A stretch of DNA of 64,000 nt from Glebionis coronaria (GCA_025667525.1 CM046882.1:530335473-530399472), one strand, 5' to 3'; counted from the first letter of the stretch, positions 12,301 through 22,777 are shown. Numbers and translations are program-made. Notes: a model not told the origin generated them from the sequence alone.

Positions 12301-13524
12301 TGGCCGCCTCTCCTGTATGCCTTCTTTCCAAAGCATCTAAGACCAAGTCATGGTTGTGGCATCGTCGGCTATCTCATCTTAACTTTGATGCTATAAACCA
12401 TTTGGCTAAAAACGAACTTGTTCGTGGTCTTCCAAAATTTAAGTTCGACAAGGATCATTTATGTTCCGCGTGTTCTTTGGGGAAAAACACCAAGAAATCA
12501 TACAAACCTAAAGCTGAAGACACCAACCAAGAACCACTGTATCTTTTGCACATGGATCTTTGCGGGCCAATGCGTACGGCAAGTGTGAGTGGTAGAAAAT
12601 ACATCCTCGTCATGGTGGATGATTTCTCAAGGTTTACATGGGTAAATTTTTTAGCATCCAAGGATCAAGCACCAAAGTATATTATTACTTTCTTAAAGAT
12701 GATATAAAGTACGTCTTAATGCTACTGTTCGCCACATTCGCACTGATAATGGAACTGAGTTCGTTAATCAAACTCTACGAGACTATTATGAAGAGGTCGG
12801 TATTTCACATGAAACTTCTGTTGCTCGCACTCCACAACAAAACAGTGTCATGGAAAGACGTAACCGTACACTAATGGAAGCTGCTAGAACTATGTTGATT
12901 TATGCGAATGCTCCTTTATTCTTATGGGCTGAAGCAGTGGCAACAACATGTTATACCCAAAACCGCTCCATCATTCGTAAACGCCATGGTAAAACTCCAT
13001 ATGAGCTACTTTATGGACACAAACCCGATATTTCATTTCTTCATGTATTTGGTGCACTGTGTTATCCAAATACTAATAGTGAGAATTTGGGCAAACTTCA
13101 ACCGAAGGCTGATATTGGAATTTTCATTGGTTACTCACCTGCAAAGAAAGCTTACCGAATTTATAACCGTCGTCTTGGCAAGATAGTAGAAAATTTGGAT
13201 GCCGATTTTGATGAGCTGACAGCGATGGCTTCTGAGCAACAAAGCTCTGAACCCGCGCTTCATGAGATGGGAACCGGAACGATTAGTTCCGGATTAACTC
13301 CCAACAATCCTACTTCTCCATCATTTATACCACCTACAAGGCTCGAGTGGGATGAGTTATTTCAACCTTTGTTTGATGAATTCTCTGATCCACCTAGTAA
13401 TGATTTTCCAGCACCTGCAGCAGTAGCTCCGATTCCCGAAGCTGTTGCTCAAGATAATGGAAATCAGTCCGAGACATCTACTGTTACTATTGAACCAGAT
13501 GTCCCATCCCCCACCAATTCATAA
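12297..13524 (+). pseudogene. pol: Cop-2 integrase
   Basis: Integrase inserts the cDNA. The N-terminal HHCC finger (WHRRLSHLNF ... CSACSLGK) and the first catalytic Asp (LHMDLCGPM, 12554) lie in one frame up to 12707. The second Asp (IRTDNGTEF, 12745) and the Glu (SVMERRNR, 12853) lie in the next frame from 12703. Spacing is DX35E as expected. The GKX motif (GKLQPKADIGIFIGYSP) follows, then a low-complexity S/P/T linker to a TAA at 13522. At least one frameshift (about 12700) breaks the core. Confidence 0.87.
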
Positions 13525-14245
13525 ACTACACCTAAATCATCACCCCCACTTGTTCCTAATGATGTTGAAGAGGATCACTATGATCACGATTTGGAATTTG
13601 CTCACTTACAAGAGCTTCCTTTCTTTGGTTTACAAATACCTGAAGACCCTAACGGTGCGTCTACCTCAGAGGAAGACCCTGCAATCGTTCACTCCCGACC
13701 ACCACGGATTGAAACTCACAACACAAAATAGACAAAGGATCACCCAATCCGCAATATTATTGGTGACATCAATCGACTTGTCTTAACACGCCACCAACTC
13801 CAAGAACATGAATTATATTGCTACTTTGATGCATTTCTTTCCGATACTGAACCTAAAAATTGGCAACAAGCCATGACAAAATCATCTTGCATTGAAGCCA
13901 TGCAAGAGGAACTTAATGAATTTCAACATCTTGAAGTGTGGGAATTAGTTCCTTTACCCAGCAAAGTTGACATCCTTACATTGTTGTGGGTATATAAGGT
14001 TAAACTCGATGAGTTAGTGGAGTGCTGAAGAACAAAGCTAGATTGGTTGCTAGAGGTTACAAACAAGCTTTGGGTATTGACTTTGAAGAATCCTTTGCTC
14101 CTGTGGCACGATTGGAGGCAATTAGACTATTCCTTGCTTATGCTTCTCACATGAATATGATCGTCTACCAAATGGATGTTAAGACGACATTTCTCAATGG
14201 TGAATTAAGGGAAGATGTCTACGTAAGCCAGCCGAATGGATTCAT
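13525..14245 (+). pseudogene. pol: Cop-2 linker and reverse transcriptase, left part
   Basis: After an acidic linker with an in-frame TAG (about 13729), RT starts with EPKNWQQAM..EAMQEELNEF and VWELVPLP. A frame change near 14022 leads to [29 protein letters not shown] and [14 protein letters not shown], which includes the first catalytic Asp. The reading frame is cut at 14245 in PNGF by Cop-3 and resumes at 22778. The first Ala of the usual K(S/T)AFLNG is Thr here. Confidence 0.88.
14241..14245 (+). repeat. Target-site duplication of Cop-3, left copy
   Basis: TTCAT abuts the Cop-3 5' LTR. The right copy at 22778-22782 is TTCGT, one base different. Both lie in the Phe-Val codons of the interrupted RT. 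Confidence 0.8.
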
Positions 14246-14587
14246 TGTTGGAAATACGTTTTACGTATTTGTGAAGGATCGGTCGCTCCAACGATAATTA
14301 GGTAATGGGCTCGTGATCCATTTTGTTAATGTATAGTCCATATAGCCCACATGTAGGGTGGGCTATATATATCCCCTCCTAGCATGTTAGGAGGGGTTGT
14401 TCATTGTTCATTGCACTTAATCATAATTCCATTTTCACTTTCTCTCTCTAACTTTCTCCCTTCTCTCCTTTCTCTCTCTACTCCCTCATCTCCTTCCTTC
14501 ATCTTTCTTATATTTAATCCTTTAATCAACCAACTTAATCCATCAAATCCATCATGTAGAATAGGCCAATAATCTCGTAGACCTTCA
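14246..14587 (+). repeat. 5' LTR of Cop-3
   Basis: It starts TGTTGGAAATACG like Cop-2 but otherwise differs, and ends GACCTTCA. TATATATAT at 14364-14372 is the likely promoter. A hairpin (CCTCCTAGCATGTTAGGAGG) follows and is shared with the Cop-4 LTR, so Cop-3 and Cop-4 belong to related families. Confidence 0.92.
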
Positions 14588-14589
14588 AT

Positions 14590-14603
14590 TGGTATCAAGA
14601 GCC
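14590..14603 (+). other. Primer binding site of Cop-3
   Basis: TGGTATCAAGAGCC, two bases after the LTR, is complementary to the initiator Met tRNA 3' end. It has the same extra A as in Cop-2. Confidence 0.85.
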
Positions 14604-16597
14604 AAGGTTTGATTGGTTTATTCTTGCTTTTATTTCTTTTTGATTTTGGTGGGTTTTGATTTAATCATGCTTAAATATTAAAAAGTTTGTATTTTTTATA
14701 AAAAGTTTGTGTTTTTATGTGTTAAATCATGTCAAATCTTTAGATTTACTTACCTTTTTAGATAAAAATCACAAATTTTTTTACAAAAATTAAAAAATTT
14801 CATTATCCAATCTTAAAAAGTTTGTGTTTTTTATAACAGTTTGTATTTTTTTTATTGTTTTTTAATCTATCAATTTTATCAAATTTTAAATTTTTTATCA
14901 ATTTTATCAATTTTTTCTTTTAAAGTTTGTATTATTTATTTATTTATTTTTCGGTTATCCATTTTCAGTTTTATCCAGTTTTTCATACAGTTTTCTATCA
15001 TTTATTTTTTTTATTTTTTTTATATAACCTTTTTTATTTTCTTCATATTATTAGTTTTTATATAATTTTTTATTTTAATTGGGTCTCGAGTTTTTGTCCA
15101 ATATCTGTCCTACAGTCCTTCATCATCCACGTTTTCATCATCTTTGTCCAAGAATCTCAGTCCGTTTCATCAAGTTCCGGGTGAACAAAAGTTACGGGTG
15201 CATAAAACTTCCGGGTGAAAGAAATCTTCCGGGTGAACGAACAAGTTCCGAACGAACGAGTTCCGAACGAACAAGTTCCGAACGAACTAGTTCCGATTCG
15301 ACACTCTTCCGATTCGGAACTCTTCCGATTCGACACTCTTCCGATTCGGAACTCTTCCGATTCGACAACTCTTCCGATTCGGAACTCTTCCGAATGAATG
15401 AAAAGTTCCGAATGAAGACAATTCAAACTTAACGGACACCAATCCTACACCCCTCCACAACTCTCGACCCATCAGACTCACACCATTAACTTAGACTCGA
15501 CACCATTAAACACCAGACCACTCGACTCCACAAACCAACAACCTCGACTCACTCGGACTCCACTCACCCATCTCACACAGACCCCTCACTCTCGCACCCT
15601 CTCGACCCTCACACCCTCACAATACTCTCGTCCCTATACCCTCTCGACACACACCTTCAAAACCCTGACCCTCAACCTCTCGACCCAACACCCTCCCACA
15701 GACCCTCAACCTCTCGACCCAACACCCTCCCACAGACCCTCACACCACAAACCAAACTCAATCTTTTTGAACAACACACCCTCGTCATACACACCCTCAC
15801 CCACACCCTATATCACAACCCATACCACTCCCTCGCACATCACTCACACCTTAGCTCGAACTCTCAGACCCTAAACTCAAACATTTTCGGACTCCAAACC
15901 CAACACCAAAACCTTCGATTTTTCAACAACGATTTTGACTCTAACAATTGACAAGAAGGACTCGAACAGATGATAGAAGACAGACTCAAACACATGCACA
16001 ATTAAAAAACCTACCTGAGACCCTTTGTTTACAAAAGATCTTGAAGACTTTCCTGGATCTGCTTCGGTTTCGAGTTTTGGCTAATCATCCAAGTGGGATT
16101 CGGCTTATTCTTGTTTGGTTGTATTTGGGGTGAGAATTAGTTAACAGGAGGCGGAGAAAAAAAATATAGATTAGGTTTCGAGTTTTAGGTTTTTGGATCT
16201 GCTTGAGAGAAAAGAGATTGATAGAAAGAGACGGAGGAGAGTAGAGTTTGCTTTTGGTTTCTGTGATTTAGTCAAACAAGAACTGAGAAGAAGATATTAA
16301 ATTTAGACGGATAAAACGAGGAATGGGGTGGGCGGTGGAACATTTATGATTGGGCCACGTTTCTTTTGACGGAGAAAACAAGGATAGATTTTCTTTTTTC
16401 CTTTTTAATTTTTTTATTTTAGTTAAGTATCGTTTTTTTCTTTTTTCATTTATCCATCCGTTTTTTTTTATTTTACTTACAAATTTTAAGTTAAACCTTT
16501 TTTTTTATTTATCTTTTTACTTTGTTAAAGTTTCTTTTTAAAAAAGGTTAATTTTTTTTAGCTTAATTAATTTTGAATACTTTGTCAATTTATATAT
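14604..16597 (+). other. Cop-3 leader: T-rich, minisatellite and C/A-rich tracts
   Basis: This is a long non-coding leader. It holds T-rich DNA to about 15070 and an array of TTCCGATTCGGAACT and GTTCCGAACGAAC units (15230-15415). A strongly C/A/T-biased tract with CTCGACC and ACACCCTC repeats follows (about 15430-15850), then T-rich DNA to 16597. Reading frames across it are repeat artefacts. Confidence 0.7.
15230..15415. repeat. TTCCGATTCGGAACT minisatellite
   Basis: Direct copies of GTTCCGAACGAAC grade into CTTCCGATTCGGAACT and CTTCCGATTCGACACT. The unit is partly self-complementary (TTCCGA / TCGGAA), so single strands can fold. Confidence 0.8.
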
Positions 16598-17521
16598 TTG
16601 GATTTGGTACAACGTGCTAAGGCGGGTATGTCGAAAGACACGAATTGGTCATCTTTCCAGTCAAAGATCCAAGAATCTGTCATCGAACTTTCAATGGATT
16701 TTTTGAACTCGACATCAACCGAGGGAGAAGCGCATAAAATGCAAGACAAAGTTAGGAAAAGTGGCATTACTTCATTTCAAATGCTTCAGTCTCATCTTGT
16801 CACTCTTTCGAGGATTCAAGGAGGGAGCGAATTTGTGACAATCTTTGGTCAAGATCGTCATATATTCATGGACTCAATGTTCACCACTTTGACCGAACTC
16901 GCCGAGCAACTCAACCGTGACAACTTTAATCACTCTGCATCGTCAATTGCTTATAAGGCTCTTGTGATACAACTCATGCCTTTCCTCCAATTCAATATCA
17001 TCAAGTCTGCAAGTTCAGTGATTTGCCAATCGTTTCTTCAAGATACACATACCGAGCTTCGAGTTTTCCGTGATACAATTTTGAAACTCATGTCATCGGT
17101 CTCGTCTTCGATTTATGAAATATCTCAACTTCAGCAAGCGTATGATAATGGAGTGCAAGATTCAATGACGCAGATGCAAGAAGAGAATGGTCATAGGTTG
17201 ACAACTTGGAGCCTAACGATGGCAAGAGCACGGAATCAGGAGGACAACATGATACCACTGGCACGTCAGGGAATGTTCACGAGATCTCTCTTGATGACAC
17301 CTTACCCGTTTATGACGAAGAGCCGGCAAACATGGTACAATGTAATGTCGTTTATGATGTATATGCTAATGACATGCCGCATATTGAGCATTCTGAACCT
17401 AATTATGACAAACATGGGATGGAAAAGAGTGATAGAAATACCACTTCTGATTCATCCGATGAGAGTCATAATGGGGGAGAAAGTGTTCAAAATGCTAAAC
17501 ATCATGATAATTGTCTTATAA
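16598..17521 (+). CDS. Cop-3 first protein, unknown function
   Basis: The frame is open for 307 codons from a TTG at 16598, and the first ATG in it is about ten codons later. The first 200 or so residues look mainly helical (for example SKDTNWSSFQSKIQESVIELSM) and match no Gag, Pol or host domain I recognise. From about 17200 it overlaps the next ORF in another frame, and its own C-terminus there looks like non-coding translation. It could be the capsid-like N-terminal part of Gag, joined to the next ORF by a frameshift near 17190. It lies where gag should start, after the leader. Confidence 0.55.
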   Translation: MDLVQRAKAGMSKDTNWSSFQSKIQESVIELSMDFLNSTSTEGEAHKMQDKVRKSGITSFQMLQSHLVTLSRIQGGSEFVTIFGQDRHIFMDSMFTTLTELAEQLNRDNFNHSASSIAYKALVIQLMPFLQFNIIKSASSVICQSFLQDTHTELRVFRDTILKLMSSVSSSIYEISQLQQAYDNGVQDSMTQMQEENGHRLTTWSLTMARARNQEDNMIPLARQGMFTRSLLMTPYPFMTKSRQTWYNVMSFMMYMLMTCRILSILNLIMTNMGWKRVIEIPLLIHPMRVIMGEKVFKMLNIMIIVL

Positions 17522-18894
17522 CTGCTTCACTGACTGCTTCTGATTCCAAGATTAGAGAGCTCGAAACGATTATAGCTCAACAATCAAAAGATCTTGAGGA
17601 TGCCAAACTTGAATTTTCTAAGAAAATGAACAAATTTGAAACATACTTTGAAAAACTTGAAAAGTCAAACGTTGTTCTTGAAAGAAAATTGGATCAAACT
17701 GTTCTAGATTCTAAAGCTAAAATGGATAATCTTTTGAAACAAATTCAACTGCTTGAATCTAAGTTGGCATCCCAAGATAACTTGCTCAAAGAGAATGAGA
17801 CTTTAAAGGCCCAAGTACAGGAAAAGGTTTTTGCTATAGCTGCGTTGAAAAACGAGTTAAGGAAAAGTAAAGGACCTAGTGTGGTCACTAAGCTTGAAAA
17901 ACCATCAATCTTGGGGAAACCGCCTACAAATCAGTTCGTCAGACAACCGACTGTCAGACAACCTACTGCATTTAGATCCGAGCGACCACAATCCTCGAGA
18001 CCGCGGTTTGCCTCCCAAGTTGATTTGGGTCATATTTCTAGAACTGTCACTCCACCAACTAGGCCTAATGTGACTAAATCAGTTTTAGCAAGACCTCATC
18101 ACATGATTGCCCCTAGTTTCTCTAAGAATAGTTCAATAAACACATCTAGAACTAGTTCAACTGATGTGCGCCATGATTTTGGTCAAAGGGAAGCTATTCA
18201 AAAGACACATGTAAGAGATAGCAATGTCCAACCTAGTGAGAAGCCTTCTAGATTACCCAACACTGCTAACCGTAGCATGACGTCTCCCAGGAGCATCGAT
18301 CAATCATCTAGGAATTACTCGGACATTAAATATGCTACGTGTAAAACATGTAGAAAATGTGTCTTTACGGCAAATCATGACTCCTGTATCAAAAAATTGC
18401 TTAATGAGGTGAACTCCCGTGCTAGACTTAAATCCCAGTGGGTCGCTAAAATCAAACCCATTGGTAAAATGTGGCGCCCCACTGGTAGAACTTTCACTCT
18501 TGTAGGAAACGAGTGCCCTTTAACTAGGATAGTCTTCGATTCTACTAAGACTACTAGGGAGGAAATTGCAAAGGATGATACATCATTTAAGCCAGAACTT
18601 AAGGTTTTCTATAAAAGGAAACGTTTGCCAACTAAGACAAGTGAATCATCCCCTCAGGCCACCTCTGACACAAGAAAAGAAAACCGTGAACCCCCACGTG
18701 CTTCTAAAATAGATATCTCTAACCCATGCAAAAGTATACAAACTCCTAATGAGAATGCAGGTACCAAAGTTGATGTTCCAAAAGAACGAAGCGGTCCAAT
18801 CATTGTATACCGTTCAACTAAGGACACTCTCAGAGTTTGGTTGCTGAAGAAGCAGATATCAGAGAAACTAGTATCTCAGGGGATTCATAGTTAA
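17206..18894 (+). CDS. gag: Cop-3 Gag C-terminal-like protein with coiled coil
   Basis: 562 codons, open after a TAG near 17194. Residues about 105-230 form a long coiled coil rich in E, K, L and Q. Residues 230-380 are basic and low in complexity. A Cys/His stretch (CKTCRKCVFTANHDSC) is followed by MWRPTGRTFTLVG and CPLTRI. That order matches the C-terminal extension of Cop-2 Gag (11450-11670), so I read it as the same Gag tail. No protease DSG follows and it ends in TAA before the hairpin array. It is probably read with the preceding ORF by frameshift or is a truncated Gag. It may help RNA packaging; that is inference. Confidence 0.7.
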   Translation: MEPNDGKSTESGGQHDTTGTSGNVHEISLDDTLPVYDEEPANMVQCNVVYDVYANDMPHIEHSEPNYDKHGMEKSDRNTTSDSSDESHNGGESVQNAKHHDNCLITASLTASDSKIRELETIIAQQSKDLEDAKLEFSKKMNKFETYFEKLEKSNVVLERKLDQTVLDSKAKMDNLLKQIQLLESKLASQDNLLKENETLKAQVQEKVFAIAALKNELRKSKGPSVVTKLEKPSILGKPPTNQFVRQPTVRQPTAFRSERPQSSRPRFASQVDLGHISRTVTPPTRPNVTKSVLARPHHMIAPSFSKNSSINTSRTSSTDVRHDFGQREAIQKTHVRDSNVQPSEKPSRLPNTANRSMTSPRSIDQSSRNYSDIKYATCKTCRKCVFTANHDSCIKKLLNEVNSRARLKSQWVAKIKPIGKMWRPTGRTFTLVGNECPLTRIVFDSTKTTREEIAKDDTSFKPELKVFYKRKRLPTKTSESSPQATSDTRKENREPPRASKIDISNPCKSIQTPNENAGTKVDVPKERSGPIIVYRSTKDTLRVWLLKKQISEKLVSQGIHS

Positions 18895-18900
18895 AGCTTA

Positions 18901-19610
18901 CACAAGGACTTACAGTCACATAACAGACTGTAACTCGATCTCAAAAGACAGGAAAGCTCATCCCGATGATGACTTATCCTAAAAACGAGAAATTCATTTT
19001 TCTCGGGCATGAGCTTATGTTAAAAACATTCCACGTTTTTAAGCTCATGCACAAGGACTTATAGTCACATCACAGACTATAACTCGCTCTTCAAAGAAAG
19101 GAAAGTTTATCGCCGATGGTAAACATATCCTAAAAACGAGAAATTCATTTTTCTCGGGCATGAGCTTATATCTAAAAACATTCCAAGTTTTTTAAGCTCA
19201 TGCACTAATGACTTACAGTTAAATGTCAGACTGTAACTCGAACTTCAAATAAAGGAAAGATTATCTTTTATGATAACTTATCCTCATAACGAGAAATTAA
19301 CATTTCTCGGTCATGAGCTTGTATTAAAACATTCAAAGTTTTAAGCTCAGAAAGGAAAGTGTATCTTTTAAATAAGAGAACTTTTCCTCGTAACGAGAAA
19401 TTAACCTTTCTCGGTCATGAGCTTTCCGTTAAAACAGTCAAAGTTTTCAAGCTCATGAACACGACTTCTAAGTAAATGTCAGCTTAGGACTCGTTCTTCA
19501 GATAAAAGGAAAGTTTATCGCCGATGATAAACTTATCCTTAACAACGGGAAGTTTACAACTTCTCGGACTTGAGCTCGCTTTGTAAGATATTCAACATCT
19601 TAAGCTCAAG
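18901..19610 (+). repeat. Tandem array of hairpin-rich ~150 bp units
   Basis: Five units: 18901-19049, 19050-19202, 19203-19349, 19350-19457 (lacking the first hairpin) and 19458-19610. A full unit has four stem-loops in fixed order. Stem 1 is TTACAGTC/GACTGTAA in unit 1. Stem 2 lies inside GGAAAG...ATCC. Stem 3 is CGAGAAA/TTTCTCG. Stem 4 is GCATGAGCTTA/TAAGCTCATGC with inner AAAAAC/GTTTTT. The arms differ between units but stay paired. No ORF crosses the array. It begins seven bases after the gag stop. Confidence 0.9.
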
Positions 19611-19710
19611 TAATTGGTTTTCAAAACTTTGAACACAATTTTTCGAGAATTTCTCAAAAGGTTTTTCTAAATCTTTCAAAATTGTGTGTTCAAAAATGTT
19701 TTGATAAAAA

Positions 19711-19821
19711 GAGCATGTCTTCTGGAATCGATAATATTTACGATACTAGAAATTTCATTCAATAATGACACGGGGTTGTAAATAAAGTTCGAGCAGAAGT
19801 TCAAACTTTTAAAACATGCTC
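19711..19821 (+). other. Structured element shared with Cop-2
   Basis: GAGCATGT (19711-19718) pairs with ACATGCTC (19814-19821) and encloses smaller stems such as ATCGATAATATTTACGAT. The homologous Cop-2 stretch (24107-24218) has GGGCATGT and ACATGCCC. The second pair therefore changed from A:T to G:C with pairing kept. Position after the coding region suggests a 3' UTR RNA element. Confidence 0.65.
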
Positions 19822-22310
19822 AAAAATGGTTTGCTATTATTTCCGATAGTAACCCGCTTTTCACTTTGAAGTCAAGCATTTCACCGGAAAGCTTTGACTT
19901 CAGAATCCGAAGTTATCAACTCCACAATCCAAAGTTCGTTGCAATTGATATCTACATACTCGACGATGCGACTACTCAAACGATGACTACAGCTCTTTCA
20001 ATAGAACACGGGTCAACAATTAAGGGGGAGCAATTGTCCAGCATTCAGAATCCTTGATGCCGAGAGTGCCAAGTTCACATATTGGGGTCAAGACAACGAT
20101 ATCAATCACACACATGGAGTCAAGAGATAACTTCAGACGTGACGAGGTGACCAACATTCGTGAACAAGAACCATGTGAATCTTTCATATGATGTTCTCCA
20201 TCATTCAGGTCCAACCTCGTAAATTGCTAATCTTGTGAATACATTATCATATATGATCTTTGCACGTGATAAATACCTTACACTTGTGTTTAAAAGATAT
20301 TTAATTTACGTTTCAAGTACACCCTCATTAATTTGAGGGGGAGCTTGTTAAAATCATGAAGATAACTAGATTTGCATTTTTCTTCCAAAATTTTCTTAAA
20401 ATGCTATTAAATCAATTGATATTAAAAACATCGATTGGGTTAATATTTTTAATATGGGGGAGAAAATGTGATTTAATATGGGAAATGATTAATCACAAAT
20501 GGTTTGACTGAACGTGCTAGCTCATCCCGACATGTGCGAAATGTTTTCGGATATCGTGGCATATGTTAAGGGGGAGCAAAATGGATTTGCACTTCAAAAT
20601 GGATTTCATGGTGACATACACTTACCCAAAACATCTCTATTCACGATGATGAAGATTGTGGTGACATAAGGATGGTAGGATAGGTTAAAGTCCAATGATT
20701 TCTCTTGAACCGGAGGAATCTTCCCAAGGACATTCCATAGCTAGAAATAGTAGTCCTTAGGAAAGATGGAGAAAGATTGTGAATGTAGCTGAATGCCGAC
20801 CAAGTACTTAAGTTAGCACTGGAACAATCACAACAAGGTGCTAGTGATGACGTATTGGTAAGCATTGAAGGGGTTGAAGAATGAAAAAGAATTGTAAAGA
20901 TAAAGGGTGTAAAGAAAGAAGCCCTCCTTACAACTTAAGGAAGAAACCGGGTCAATACATATGCTATTGAGATCATTTTTGTTAATGATTCTCGGTATTG
21001 AAGAAAGACATCATAGACCCAGTGATGCAATGCACAACCCTTCCCAGCTAACTCAAATATCTCTCAAAAGGTATTTGTTTTAATCACACGGAGATCAACA
21101 CGTTATCTATTGGTTTATTCACTCCGAATAGACTGGTATTGAAAAGGTGGCACTCCTCTCCAGCCTCCGATCACTAAAATCCAAAATGCACGATCGAGTC
21201 TAGAGCCATGTGAGATCATCAAATATCTCATTAGGACACACTTTCATATTTCCTTGCTTCTTCACACACTGTGAACAGTAAGAAAGATCTTAAGAGTCTT
21301 ACGTAAAATCTTCATGATCTTGCCTGAACATCCGAGTAATACGAAAGTATTTACAATGAAGATGGAAATCCTTCTTGAGCGAATATCAAAAAGCTCATGG
21401 TAGGTGACTTGTGCGATTCTTTATGAATCAAACTTGTGATAACTGGAAAGCAACAGTGGTTTAATTCTTAAATGAATTAAACACGTTCCAGGCCTCTACG
21501 CAATATCTTAGTGGTCTTGCCAGAACATTCAGAGTAATACTATTAAGTATTTACAGTGACGAATGGAAATCCTTCTAGTGTTAACATCAAACAACACTTG
21601 GTAGGTAACTTGCAAGATTCTTTATGAATCAAGCTAGTGACAACTGGAAAGCAACGATGGTGCGGTTCTTAATTGAACTTCACTTGTTCCAGGAACATGA
21701 ATTGACGGCTTCAAATCATGCGGATAATATTATCCAAATGATTCACTCTTTACGTTCGTAGTCAGCTTTGGACGGTCGAGTAAAGAGAACGGATTTACCC
21801 GCGAAATCTTGTCAAGGAGGTTCTTTATTGAAACTATCTGCCACAAGTACGATATTTAATATCGTCCAACGGTCTTCACCGACCGGAGGTAAAATGCTAC
21901 CGAATTAGAATGAAATGTTCAAAGCCATTTCATCCGTGTATATTGTTTGTTGCTAACTGTCTTATGCAGCGTAACAAGAAGGTGGCATTGCGGTGTACAA
22001 TCCAGAAGAAGTCGTCACCACATGCTTATACTAAATACAATTAGTACTTCAACAAATTCAAGAAAGCCCGAAGGTCAAGTCTTCCGCTGTATCAAACTCT
22101 GAAGCTTTCAAGAATTTAAAAGTATAAGTATGTGGAACATGAAGTCACGAAGAGGCAAATATCACAAGTGAAGAATGCACAAGGTCAAGGCAAGGAAACA
22201 TGCTCAAGACTAAAGTCAAAGATCACATCAAGCATATTCACAAGAACAAGATCGAAGACTCAAGCATAGATGCTAGGTTTAAGATTTTGTAAAAAGATGT
22301 GACCTCCCTT
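19822..22310 (+). other. Cop-3 long 3' non-coding region
   Basis: No coding potential is evident. It contains a GAAGTCAAGC/GCTTTGACTTC stem (19868-19902), a CCCTCATTAATTTGAGGG palindrome (20322-20339) and purine tracts AAGGGGGAGCA at 20022 and 20568. From about 20330 to 22310 it is collinear with the Cop-2 3' region (31065-33088). One example is a shared block around CGTCCAACGGTCTTCACCGA (21867 and 32620). Confidence 0.8.
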
Positions 22311-22435
22311 AGGGGGAGATTGTTGGAAATACGTTTTTCCCAATAAAGTCTCGGTCACATCTTAGTTAGCATAGATCACGAGATATAGACTATTTAGAAC
22401 TTTGTCTCTTGGAGCGACCTCCCTTAGGGGGAGAT
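22301..22435 (+). repeat. Duplicated PPT and LTR-start segment of Cop-3
   Basis: GACCTCCCTTAGGGGGAGAT is followed by TGTTGGAAATACGTTTT at about 22301-22337. About 115 bp later the same PPT and LTR start occur again at 22417-22452. The first copy leads into a diverged U3-like stretch (CCCAATAAAGTCTCGGTCAC, similar to Cop-2 U3). Only the second copy borders the real 3' LTR. Confidence 0.85.
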
Positions 22436-22777
22436 TGTTGGAAATACGTTTTACGTATTTGTGAAGGATCGGTCGCTCCAACGATAATTAGGTAATGGGC
22501 TCGTGATCCATTTTGTTAATGTATAGTCCATATAGCCCACATGTAGGGTGGGCTATATATATCCCCTCCTAGCATGTTAGGAGGGGTTGTTCATTGTTCA
22601 TTGCACTTAATCATAATTCCATTTTCACTTTCTCTCTCTAACTTTCTCCCTTCTCTCCTTTCTCTCTCTACTCCCTCATCTCCTTCCTTCATCTTTCTTA
22701 TATTTAATCCTTTAATCAACCAACTTAATCCATCAAATCCATCATGTAGAATAGGCCAATAATCTCGTAGACCTTCA
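22436..22777 (+). repeat. 3' LTR of Cop-3
   Basis: 342 bp, with no difference from 14246-14587 that I can see. It is followed by TTCGT and then the remainder of the Cop-2 RT. Confidence 0.92.

Larger units (their letters stand above)
14246..22777 (+). mobile_element. Cop-3: pol-less copia element with identical LTRs
   Basis: An 8532 bp element bounded by 342 bp LTRs (14246-14587, 22436-22777) that I cannot tell apart by eye. It has a near-perfect 5 bp TSD, an initiator-Met PBS (14590-14603) and a PPT (22424-22435). The interior encodes Gag-related proteins only (16598-18894). No protease, integrase, RT or RNase H motif is present anywhere. The last 3.5 kb is non-coding and contains a hairpin array. 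It must have moved with pol supplied in trans; a relative with matching LTR ends (such as an intact Cop-2/Cop-4 relative) is a plausible helper. Confidence 0.9.

Noticed and set aside
14384..14598. Short frames in the Cop-3 LTR, repeated at 22574-22785
   Set aside because: They lie wholly inside LTR promoter/leader sequence. Their identity between sites only reflects LTR identity.
15079..15481. Repeat proteins on both strands of the Cop-3 leader
   Set aside because: Produced by the TTCCGATTCGG minisatellite. No start context, and the frame differs between strands.
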